Source: CAJAQL01 sp964442965
Lineage (GTDB): Bacteria; Patescibacteriota; Minisyncoccia; UBA6257; 2-01-FULL-56-20
NCBI GenBank assembly: GCA_964442965.1
Contig: CAYUBE010000003.1
Location: 1 to 58,164 of the forward strand
Length of the DNA stretch: 58,164 nt
Direction: 5' to 3'
The notes beneath the pieces are model-generated. The model searched no databases and was not told the origin of the DNA. It worked only from the letters and a program-made list of their open reading frames with translations. How positions within the stretch are numbered: the stretch's first letter is position 1; every line of letters begins with the position of its first letter. Made by a program: the position numbers and the translations under genes. Below, piece by piece: positions 36,380 through 43,110 of the stretch.

Positions 36380-37182
36380 ATGTCCCTGCCGTGAAAATGC
36401 TTTATCTCGTGGGCCTGGACGATGCCATTTCGACCATCAACAGCTTCGGCGTGACCACGCTCAACAATCCCAAATCCTATGGCCTGTCCCTCGTCCTTGG
36501 CGGCGGTGCCGTGCATCTTATCGACCTTACCGAAGCTTACAGCGCGCTTGCCACTGATGGCGTGAAACACGCCCAAACGATGGTGCTCCAGGTTCAAGAT
36601 GCAAACGGCAAAATATTGGAGTCATATGCCGATCAAACCACCCAAGTTGCCGATCCGCAGAACGTCAGCTTGATAAATGATATTCTATCCGACACGAATG
36701 CCCGCAGCGGACTTTTCCAAAACAGTTTAAATCTCACCGAATTCCCCGGCTACGATGTGGCTTTGAAGACCGGAACCTCGAACGACTACCGCGACGCCTG
36801 GTCGATGGGTTACACCCCCGATCTCGTTGTCGGCGTCTGGGCCGGCAATAACGACAACACGCCCATGCAGAAAAACGGCTCCAGCATCCTCGCTGCGGTG
36901 CCTATCTGGCACGCATTCATGGTCCAGGCCCTGGCGCAATATCCCGAGGATGCATTCCCCGCCCCCGCAACGGTCACGCCCCCCACAAAACCCATACTTG
37001 CGGGCGACTACACGGCAAACAATCAGATCCACACCATTCTCTATTACATTGATAAAAGCGATCCGACCGGCCCTGCGCCCGCAAATCCCGCCGCCGATCC
37101 GCAATTCAATCATTGGGAAACTGGCGTCATCAACTGGGCGCGCGAGAATATTCCCAACTTCGCGGCACAATACAATCAGTAG
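36346..37182 (+). CDS. Class A penicillin-binding protein, C-terminal part (frameshifted)
   Basis: Continues the transpeptidase with SxN (AQSVNVPAVK) and KTGT (VALKTGTSNDYRDAW). The same frame upstream of the ATG reads PAVPNFSSTDK and CFHPQDFEGTFAGPM, the normal family sequence, back to about 36268. Restoring one C in the CCC at 36268-36270 joins both parts into one ~718-residue PBP1A. All catalytic residues are intact, so a sequencing or assembly indel or a very recent mutation is more likely than old decay. Confidence 0.88.
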   Translation: MSIRTALAQSVNVPAVKMLYLVGLDDAISTINSFGVTTLNNPKSYGLSLVLGGGAVHLIDLTEAYSALATDGVKHAQTMVLQVQDANGKILESYADQTTQVADPQNVSLINDILSDTNARSGLFQNSLNLTEFPGYDVALKTGTSNDYRDAWSMGYTPDLVVGVWAGNNDNTPMQKNGSSILAAVPIWHAFMVQALAQYPEDAFPAPATVTPPTKPILAGDYTANNQIHTILYYIDKSDPTGPAPANPAADPQFNHWETGVINWARENIPNFAAQYNQ

Positions 37183-37186
37183 CGCT

Positions 37187-37227
37187 CCGATAAAAAAATC
37201 GCTCTTCTTGAGCGATTTTTTTATCGG
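37187..37227. terminator. Bidirectional intrinsic terminator
   Basis: CCGATAAAAAAATCGCTC, 5-nt loop, GAGCGATTTTTTTATCGG. It serves the PBP gene on plus and the convergent gene on minus. Confidence 0.92.
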
Positions 37228-37241
37228 ATAAATAGTCTTAT

Positions 37242-37655
37242 TTATTTCTTTCGGCGAACAACTTTTTTCTTCTTTGCTTTTTTCACCGATTTTTTTGCAA
37301 CGGGCTTTGCGACTTTTTTCGCTTCCGCCCGGATATGCTTCCATTCTGACTTCGCATCGCGAATGGCTGAGGCGATTTCCGGCGCGCCAACCTTCTCCAT
37401 TGCGCCGTAATGTTTCATCGCTTTCTCGATGATCCGATGATACTCTTTCTCGCCGATCGATGTAAGCTTTTTTGCTTCAACGGCTGCTTCTTTCCGCGCC
37501 ATGAGAGCCCACACCTTCGCCTTCTTCTGCTGCGGTTTCGTCTTCGCGTACAAAAGATAGGCTCCAGCTACGGCACCTGCGATGCCCGCCGCGATACCCG
37601 CACCGACCTTCATTGCCTGAACCCGCTTTGCTGCCACTTTTTTCTTTATTGCCAT
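37242..37655 (-). CDS. Lysine-rich small membrane protein
   Basis: 137 residues from MAIKKKV (37655): a membrane helix with GxxxG-like spacing (GAGIAAGIAGAVAGAYLLY), a helical middle part and a histone-H1-like tail of Lys/Ala/Val. Similar YtxH-like proteins with basic tails occur in CPR genomes; the tail may bind DNA or the wall. It starts 4 nt after the stop of the upstream gene, so they are co-transcribed. Confidence 0.75.
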   Translation of the reverse strand: MAIKKKVAAKRVQAMKVGAGIAAGIAGAVAGAYLLYAKTKPQQKKAKVWALMARKEAAVEAKKLTSIGEKEYHRIIEKAMKHYGAMEKVGAPEIASAIRDAKSEWKHIRAEAKKVAKPVAKKSVKKAKKKKVVRRKK

Positions 37656-37659
37656 AGTT

Positions 37660-37953
37660 TTATTCTTTTTTTGACTTCTTTTTCGACCTTGATTTGTTAT
37701 TAACCCCAAAAAGTTGCCCGATCCAGCTGATCGCCGTGCTCGCCTGTTCGCCTCGCTTCCGAATGCCATTCCTCAAATCGTTCATATCCTGCCGCACGAG
37801 GATAACTTCTTCATCAACGGCATCAGCGATCTTGCGCAAACTCCGGCACAGTTGCACAAGATAAACGATGAGCACCGTGAGAGCGATCGTAAAAACAACA
37901 ACTGCGATCGTCGTCACAAAAAAGAAGATGTCAGCATGCAGAAGCGTATCCAT
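37660..37953 (-). CDS. Small DUF948-like membrane protein
   Basis: 97 residues: one N-terminal membrane helix (about 10-34), a short coiled-coil (LRKIADAVDEEVILVRQDM) and a basic C-terminus. It is paired with the Lys-rich membrane protein. TATAAT (37962-37967, preceded by TGC) lies 8 nt before the ATG. Confidence 0.7.
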   Translation of the reverse strand: MDTLLHADIFFFVTTIAVVVFTIALTVLIVYLVQLCRSLRKIADAVDEEVILVRQDMNDLRNGIRKRGEQASTAISWIGQLFGVNNKSRSKKKSKKE

Positions 37954-37982
37954 ATAGGAGAATTATAGCACAAATGAAGACA

Positions 37983-38175
37983 AATCGATTAAAGAATCAG
38001 GATTTATGATTCAAGGGAAGGAATGAATCTCCCTGGGCTAAAGCCCTGGGTATCCTACGAATACCCGCACGCGCAGGCATACGCCTGCAACGATGCGTCT
38101 TGGGAGATTCTCCACCCTCCGTTCCGCCAAGAGCGGAACTCCGGGCCTGGCTCATCCCTGCGCTAAAGTGCAGGG
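37983..38175. repeat. Composite intergenic hairpin cluster
   Basis: No gene. GATTC words (37983-38012), then GAATCTCCC (38025-38033) inverted at 38102-38110. Hairpins CCCTGGGCTAAAGCCCTGGG (38031-38050), GCAGGC/GCCTGC, GTTCCGC/GCGGAAC and CCCTGCGCTAAAGTGCAGGG (38156-38175) follow. The first and last share a GCTAAAG loop, so they are one family. Confidence 0.7.
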
Positions 38176-38246
38176 TATTCGCCTAAGGTGGAATAAAATA
38201 ATGGCAAAAACTTTTTTAGAAGAATTTAATCTTTTTTTGATACAAA

Positions 38247-38630
38247 ATGAGTATGCATAAAAAGATACAAGAATTCACCGATCTCTATGCCTGGCAAGAA
38301 GCACACAAGCTCGTTTTACTCGTTTACAAAACAACAAGACGTTTTCCCCGGGAAGAACTTTTTTGTCTAACCGACCAGATGCGACGCGCTGCTATTTCCA
38401 TAACCTCCAACATTGCCGAGGGATTCGGAAGGCGGGGATACAAAGAAAAAATTCAATTCTATTATTTGGCTCATGGATCATTGACCGAATTAAAAAACCA
38501 GATATTACTAGCCCACGATATCGATTATTTGAGTAACGACAACTACCAAACCATTCTTCAACAGACCACTACCACCCATAAGCTTTTACGAGGACTACTC
38601 AAAAAATCAAAAGAGTTTTTAGATTTATGA
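38247..38630 (+). CDS. Four-helix bundle protein (S23 / intervening-sequence family)
   Basis: 127 residues with the family motifs FTDLYAWQEAHKLVLLVY, LTDQMRRAAISITSNIAEGF and YYLAHGSLTELKNQI. Homologs are encoded in 23S rRNA intervening sequences or stand alone; the function is unknown. ATG 38253 (MHKKIQ) is an equally good start because TACAAA lies 6 nt before it. Confidence 0.9.
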   Translation: MSMHKKIQEFTDLYAWQEAHKLVLLVYKTTRRFPREELFCLTDQMRRAAISITSNIAEGFGRRGYKEKIQFYYLAHGSLTELKNQILLAHDIDYLSNDNYQTILQQTTTTHKLLRGLLKKSKEFLDL

Positions 38631-38654
38631 CTTCTCATATTCTATACTTTCATA

Positions 38655-38697
38655 TTTATTCCTAAATCATGATTCATAAATCCTGATTCATTTTCTA
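38655..38697. repeat. GATTC-type repeat at the DUF763 3' end
   Basis: Runs of ATCATGATTCATAAATCC and GATTCA words overlapping the end of the minus-strand gene. Confidence 0.6.
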
Positions 38698-39893
38698 AGT
38701 CTTCTGATTGCTTTTTCCTTCTCGTCCGGCGACAGCTTCGTTTTGCGGACTGCACGGGCGAGTATCGCGATCGTCTGGTCATACGTCTCGCGGTCGACCG
38801 GATACGGCGTCGCATCCTTGCCGCCGTGCGCGAAACTATAGCGCGCCGGATCCTCGTACGACGGCGATGCGCCGTAGATCACCTCGCCCACGAGCGCGAG
38901 TGCACGGACGGTTTTCGGTCCCACGCCTTTCATAGCAACGAATTCCTCGTAAGTCTTTGGTTTTTGGTCGGCGACGGTCGCCAACACCTTTTCCAGATAT
39001 TTGCTCTTCGAAAAATCGTCATAGATCACGGGATGGCTCTTGAACTCGCGCGTTTCAAGGTTCATGAGCGTAAGCTGGTGCCCCGCGCCATCTTCAATCT
39101 TCGCCGTCTGCGACAAGGACGGGGAATATTTTCTGAGCAGATTGATATCCTTCATAAGCGGCGCGTAGCCGGACTGCGTGAGTTCGGTTGAAATCTCGCG
39201 CGATTTTTCGCTTCGGTGCGACGTCATATCGAGTACCGTTTTCAAAACCGCTTGCGACGAAATGCCGGAATGCGGTTCGCTGATGAGATCTTTGATATCC
39301 TCCGAAAACCAGTGATAGCGCCGCGCCGCGCCTTTTTCCACGTTCATCCCCTGCTGGACCACCGCCCACGCGCCGATGGAATCTTTTTTCTGGACATTAT
39401 TAGATAATGCCTGCCCTGGGCCCCGCCGAAGGGAAAAGAAAAAACTATGGTGATAAAGTTGAAACCCGTCCTGCACGAGCGCGCTATCTACTTTCGCGCT
39501 CATCTTTGAATTATAGACAAGATTGCTCGCCTGCTCGCCTGGCAACGCAAGTCGTTCACCCCACTCTTGAATCTCATCTGGCGTCTTGCGAGACGTTTTT
39601 CCCTTCCCGCCACAGATGAAAATGCCAAGATCTTTTTCCTGCCCACGAATCGCTTCTTTGAGTGCCGCCGTGAGGGTGGTCGTAAGGCCTGACGCATTCC
39701 AATCAAACGCAAGTACCGTACCCAAAGACTGGAACCAAACCGGATCGGCAATGCGGCGAATAAATTCATCCGGCCCGTATTCCGCGACGAGCACTTCCAC
39801 CATCTCACGTCCCAGTTTCACCATGCGCGCAAAAAGCCATGGCGGACAATGGCCGTAATCGAGCCCGAAGGAAGCAACGCCGCGCTGGATCAT
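38688..39893 (-). CDS. DUF763 family protein
   Basis: 401 residues from MIQRGVASFGLDYGHCPPWL. The DUF763 signatures include PPWLFARMVKLGREMVEVL, LYHHSFFFS, RRYHWFSEDI, MKGVGPKTVRALALV (helix-hairpin-helix) and HGGKDATPYPVDRETYDQTI. Function unknown; the HhH suggests DNA binding. The start at 39893 is decided by TATACT (39900-39905) exactly 6 nt upstream; the longer frame includes no family sequence. Confidence 0.9.
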   Translation of the reverse strand: MIQRGVASFGLDYGHCPPWLFARMVKLGREMVEVLVAEYGPDEFIRRIADPVWFQSLGTVLAFDWNASGLTTTLTAALKEAIRGQEKDLGIFICGGKGKTSRKTPDEIQEWGERLALPGEQASNLVYNSKMSAKVDSALVQDGFQLYHHSFFFSLRRGPGQALSNNVQKKDSIGAWAVVQQGMNVEKGAARRYHWFSEDIKDLISEPHSGISSQAVLKTVLDMTSHRSEKSREISTELTQSGYAPLMKDINLLRKYSPSLSQTAKIEDGAGHQLTLMNLETREFKSHPVIYDDFSKSKYLEKVLATVADQKPKTYEEFVAMKGVGPKTVRALALVGEVIYGASPSYEDPARYSFAHGGKDATPYPVDRETYDQTIAILARAVRKTKLSPDEKEKAIRRLRK

Positions 39894-39999
39894 GGATACA
39901 GTATAATCCATCCCCTGCGTACCGGCGAAAGCCAGTGTCCAGATTAAAAAATGCCCTGCGTTTTGATTAAACAACGCAGAGCACCTAATCACCGAATTG

Positions 40000-40263
40000 T
40001 TATGAGGCCCGGCAGACCCCAATCCCAGCTTTCTCGATATAATCTATTGGATTTCGATCCGCAGGTATTGTACATCTTACAATAAAAGACTTGGCATCAG
40101 ATGGCTGTATTTGAAAATTTTCCATCTCCAGGCTCTTTTGGAAAAGGACTTGAAGTGTCCCAGCAAGATCTTTATTCGGTACCGCAAAACAATAAGATTT
40201 TCTCTCTATACATAGGCGAGGAGTGAAAGCTATAACCTCTTCCTTGTCTTTCTCGGTTTTCAT
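40000..40263 (-). CDS. Small protein of unknown function
   Basis: 87 residues, no membrane segment; a possible alpha/beta domain with three cysteines. It has both a promoter (TTGACT at 40325-40330 on the minus strand, with TAAAAA about 18 nt later) and a Shine-Dalgarno (GAGAGG 5 nt before the ATG), so it is likely real. I recognise no family. Confidence 0.6.
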   Translation of the reverse strand: MKTEKDKEEVIAFTPRLCIERKSYCFAVPNKDLAGTLQVLFQKSLEMENFQIQPSDAKSFIVRCTIPADRNPIDYIEKAGIGVCRAS

Positions 40264-40360
40264 ACGAACCTCTCAAATTATTGATTGGATTACTAGCTAC
40301 TTTTTAGCACGGCGAAAGACACTAAGTCAATTAACGTAATTTTTGTGGTAAAATGACCCT

Positions 40361-40966
40361 ATGATGAAACTTCCCGAACCGATTCAGAACGTCGCCGATG
40401 AACTGTCAAACCTACCCTCCATCGGACCACGGCAGGCGATCCGCCTGGCGTTCTATCTCGTAGGTCAAAAAACGGAAGACGTCCACAAACTCGCGGTGAA
40501 TATCAATAACCTCCGCAAGCTCAAAATCTGCAAGCATTGCTTCTTTCCGCACCAAAATGCCGGCGATCTTTGCGATATCTGCGGCAATCCGAACCGCAAC
40601 CAGAACGTCATCATGATCGTGGAGAAAGAGACCGACCTTATCTCGCTTGAAAACACCAGAAAATTCACCGGCCGCTACTTCATTACCGGCCCGATCCCGA
40701 AAACCGGACTTCTTGAAAACGGACAAAAATCACGGCTTGAAAGTTTGAAAAAAAATATTACGAGCGGCGTCAGCGGAAAGGCACGCGAAATTATTTTTGC
40801 ATTCAATCCAAGCTCGCTCGGCGATTTCCAGGCAGCTATCCTTATGAAAGAACTCGGGCCGCTCACCGAAAAAATGAGCCGCCTCGGCCGCGGCCTCCCG
40901 ACCGGCGGCGAGATCGAGTTCGCCGATGACGAAACGCTAGGATCAGCGCTCGAAAGAAGAAATTAA
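40361..40966 (+). CDS. recR: Recombination protein RecR
   Basis: 201 residues: helix-hairpin-helix (LPSIGPRQAIRLAFYLV), four-Cys zinc finger (CKHC ... CDIC), a Toprim domain (VIMIVEKETDLISLE, FAFNPSSLGDFQAAIL) and the C-terminal RGLPTGGEIEFADDETL motif. It works with RecO (47796-48290) to load RecA on gaps. TAAAAT (40349-40354) is 6 nt before the ATG. Confidence 0.95.
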   Translation: MMKLPEPIQNVADELSNLPSIGPRQAIRLAFYLVGQKTEDVHKLAVNINNLRKLKICKHCFFPHQNAGDLCDICGNPNRNQNVIMIVEKETDLISLENTRKFTGRYFITGPIPKTGLLENGQKSRLESLKKNITSGVSGKAREIIFAFNPSSLGDFQAAILMKELGPLTEKMSRLGRGLPTGGEIEFADDETLGSALERRN

Positions 40967-40983
40967 ATGGCATATCTCGAGAG

Positions 40984-41023
40984 TTCCCTATTTGCTAATT
41001 TAAATAAGTTCGCAAATAGGGAA
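40984..41023. repeat. AT-rich hairpin, TTGTTAATT family, copy 3
   Basis: TTCCCTATTTGCTAATTTAA pairs with the inverted copy ending CGCAAATAGGGAA, with one mismatch and one G-T pair. Between recR and the next gene. Confidence 0.7.
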
Positions 41024-41043
41024 AGCTAATAATTGGCCATGAT

Positions 41044-41736
41044 ATGAGATTCCTTAAGCCAAGATTTATTCAGGAGAATTGCACGGAGGGGAAGGAGGTC
41101 GACCTGCGGCAGGCAGACGTCGTGGCAAAATACCGACCGAATATCGTACTTTTCGAACTTCCGGCGAAACGAGGAAATCCTTCCCTTATTTTTAATGACT
41201 ACAGCTTAGTGCGGAAACCACTAAGAGAAGTTGAGCGAATAAAACGAAACCTCAAAATCGCCGCACAAAAATATCCTTACGCGCTTTCCGATATTTGCAT
41301 CTGGGAAAATATCAAAAAACTTTGGGGCGACGGTCGGAATGTTCTCTTGTTTAACATCGACAGCCCAGCAGAACTGCGACAGGAATACTTGAGGATTTCT
41401 AATGGCCGGTTATACGATCAACAAAGAAAACAATTGATTTTTTGGGTACATTGCTATCTACGCGAAATAAAAATGACAAGCTATATCCGTTCTATCTTGA
41501 AAAATTATAAAGAAAAACCCGATCCGATTATCGCGGTTTTTCTCCAAAGTGTTCACTGGCGCCACGTTAAATTTTTGTTAACCAATCCTCCCCAAAAAGA
41601 AATCTGGAAATATTATTTCGGGCGCTTTTCTAAAATGACTCCCGCGAATATCGGAGCGGAGATAAAAAAGGAAAGCGCCATCCATTATAAATATTGGAAA
41701 AAGACACCGTTGTTTCGTTTATTAAAAAATCATTAA
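41044..41736 (+). CDS. Protein of unknown function
   Basis: 230 residues, soluble. EVDLRQADVVAKYRPNIVLFELP suggests an alpha/beta start; the rest is basic and aromatic (Trp, Tyr, Lys). The DNA for VDLRQAD shares CTGCGGCAGGCAG with the palindromic element at 10231-10246. The gene end (LLKNH, stop) lies in the first copy of a 32-bp direct repeat. Confidence 0.65.
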   Translation: MRFLKPRFIQENCTEGKEVDLRQADVVAKYRPNIVLFELPAKRGNPSLIFNDYSLVRKPLREVERIKRNLKIAAQKYPYALSDICIWENIKKLWGDGRNVLLFNIDSPAELRQEYLRISNGRLYDQQRKQLIFWVHCYLREIKMTSYIRSILKNYKEKPDPIIAVFLQSVHWRHVKFLLTNPPQKEIWKYYFGRFSKMTPANIGAEIKKESAIHYKYWKKTPLFRLLKNH

Positions 41737-41743
41737 ATCTTAT

Positions 41744-41771
41744 TTGACTTCGTGTCGGCAAATATTATCAT
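41744..41771 (+). promoter_or_regulatory. Promoter in the first direct repeat
   Basis: TTGACT (41744-41749), 16-nt spacer, TATCAT (41766-41771), directed toward the tRNA-like gene. Confidence 0.6.
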
Positions 41772-41822
41772 GACGTCAAGGGCGAGGTCCGTATAACTGC
41801 GGGCAAAAATCTCTGCTTCTCG

Positions 41823-41860
41823 TATAAATAGCTCCGCCATGGCGGAGCTATTTATATTTT
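41823..41860 (+). terminator. 34-bp perfect palindrome, terminator-like
   Basis: TATAAATAGCTCCGCC and its mirror form a loop-free palindrome (41823-41856) followed by TTTT. It lies between the promoter at 41744 and the tRNA-like sequence, so it may attenuate transcription. Confidence 0.65.
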
Positions 41861-41906
41861 AGATTTATTTAATGATTAGCTTGTTACATTAACGATGCCC
41901 GTGGAT

Positions 41907-41979
41907 GGGCTCGTAGTTCATCTGGAAAGAATACTGCCCTTGAGAAGCAGAGAAATGGGTTCAAATCCCATCGAGTCCA
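41907..41979 (+). tRNA. tRNA-like gene, anticodon TGA (Ser?) without long variable arm
   Basis: A 73-nt cloverleaf: acceptor GGGCTCG/CGAGTCC, D arm GTTC/GAAT with GG in the loop, anticodon stem CTGCC/AGCAG with one C-A mismatch and loop CTTGAGA, T arm ATGGG-TTCAAAT-CCCAT. The anticodon read is TGA (41941-41943), which would be serine, but serine tRNAs have a long variable arm and this has 4 nt. CCA is not encoded. A 9-nt leader GCCCGTGGA (41897-41905) is perfectly complementary to 41976-41984 and competes with the acceptor stem. It could be a real unusual tRNA or a tRNA-derived element. Confidence 0.6.
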
Positions 41980-42013
41980 CGGGCAAAGAGATTAAAAAAT
42001 CATTAAATCTTAT

Positions 42014-42041
42014 TTGACTTCGCAAGCGCGGCTGATATTCT
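42014..42041 (+). promoter_or_regulatory. Promoter in the second direct repeat
   Basis: TTGACT (42014-42019), 16-nt spacer, TATTCT (42036-42041) with upstream TG. Just downstream is a short GGGTC/GACCC hairpin, then a convergent gene; no plus-strand gene follows. Confidence 0.55.
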
Positions 42042-42062
42042 AAAAACAGGGTCTTTGACCCT

Positions 42063-42524
42063 TTATGCCTCTGGGCTCGTGCCTTGCCCGCGGATGCCTA
42101 ACCGGTAGGCTGGCAAGGCCAGAAAAAACGATTGCGCGCCGAAAAGGTTCGTGATCGTTTTTTGTATGTCGACATGGTTCCGCTTCGTGATGGTTCCCAT
42201 TTTATTTTTTAACCGTCTTGCATCCATGAGGCGAAGCTGGGGAAGCATGGCAATACGCAGCTTGTCATCGGAAAGAAAAATAGGAACGTAAAAATCTCCG
42301 GTTTTCTTTTTGGTGATCAAGGGAACTCCCCAAAATGTTCCGTTGTTAAATTTTTTGAAAATAACTATTGGCCGCAAGAAATTATCTCCTTTCCCATTTT
42401 CTTCTCCGCCGACATTCAGTCCTACCGCGCACCACCAAACTTCTCGCTCTCGATACCATAAATGCGGAATCCGTTGGTCAATCCACGCTTTTTTACGATG
42501 CCATTTCAAAAAATCCTTTTCCAT
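42063..42524 (-). CDS. PemK/MazF-like toxin family protein
   Basis: 153 residues. REVWWCAVGLNVGGEENGKG, RPIVIFKKFNNGTFWGVPLI and GTITKRNHVDIQKTITNLF match PemK/MazF-fold endoribonucleases. No antitoxin-sized gene adjoins it. The C-terminal ~20 residues (PAYRLGIRGQGTSPEA) look like an addition. Start 42524 fits TATGCT (42531-42536) 6 nt upstream. Confidence 0.8.
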   Translation of the reverse strand: MEKDFLKWHRKKAWIDQRIPHLWYREREVWWCAVGLNVGGEENGKGDNFLRPIVIFKKFNNGTFWGVPLITKKKTGDFYVPIFLSDDKLRIAMLPQLRLMDARRLKNKMGTITKRNHVDIQKTITNLFGAQSFFLALPAYRLGIRGQGTSPEA

Positions 42525-42584
42525 GCCGTAAGCATAGAACAAGGAACATTAAATTTTTCTAAAAGTCTGTCTCTCGCTAAGAAA

Positions 42585-43100
42585 TTATTTAATTACCGAG
42601 TAATGCAACTGTACGGTATGAGAATTCAGTTTAGTCGTTTCAAGCAGTTTTAGTGCAAACTCAAAACCTGCCGTCGAGAATACGGGTATCCCTTGTCCGA
42701 TGACCAATGGCTCTATGTCGAGATAGATTTCATCTATCAAGCCTTCTTTTGCAAACGACGTATTGAGGAGTCCTCCACCGGCTAAAAATGCCGTTGTAAA
42801 TCCCTGCCGCTCAAGTAGCGCGAGAATCTCTTTCGGAGATTTTTCCGTCACAAGCACTTTGTCACCCCACTTATTTTCTATGGACTCGTGCGAGACAACG
42901 ATATTCAACGCGTCAGGAAAAGGAAAGTAACCCGCTTTCGAAGCGGCGAGGTAAGTATTTTTACCCATGATAACATTCCCAGCCTTTTTACTGTTATCGT
43001 AGAAGCCTCGCAAGTCTTCCTCTGAAGTCCATTCCGAATTGCCATCTACCTTAGCAATATATCCATTTACCGAAATACCCATATAAAGAATGGTTTTCAT
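42585..43100 (-). CDS. Dihydrofolate reductase-like (RibD C-terminal) protein
   Basis: 171 residues with the DHFR/RibD fold: LYMGISVNGYIAKVDGNSEW, NVIMGKNTYLA, ALNIVVSHE and TAFLAGGGLLNTSF (NADPH site). The substrate may be a pterin, a flavin precursor or something else. It ends 60 nt before the PemK-like gene. Confidence 0.85.
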   Translation of the reverse strand: MKTILYMGISVNGYIAKVDGNSEWTSEEDLRGFYDNSKKAGNVIMGKNTYLAASKAGYFPFPDALNIVVSHESIENKWGDKVLVTEKSPKEILALLERQGFTTAFLAGGGLLNTSFAKEGLIDEIYLDIEPLVIGQGIPVFSTAGFEFALKLLETTKLNSHTVQLHYSVIK

Positions 43101-43110
43101 ACTTTTGAAT

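Larger units (their letters stand above)
41721..42022. repeat. 32-bp exact direct repeats bounding a noncoding unit
   Basis: 41721-41752 and 41991-42022 are identical (ATTAAAAAATCATTAAATCT and on to GACTTCG), 270 bp apart. Each copy carries a TTGACT -35 box. The enclosed unit has a promoter, a palindrome and a tRNA-like gene but no protein gene. Confidence 0.9.

Noticed and set aside
38688..40022. Longer DUF763 protein starting at 40022
   Set aside because: It would overlap the small gene at 40000-40263 and place the TATACT promoter box inside the coding sequence; the family similarity begins at 39893.
41907..41979. Reading the tRNA-like anticodon as GAG (Leu)
   Set aside because: That shift breaks the anticodon stem; the symmetric 7-nt loop places TGA at positions 34-36.
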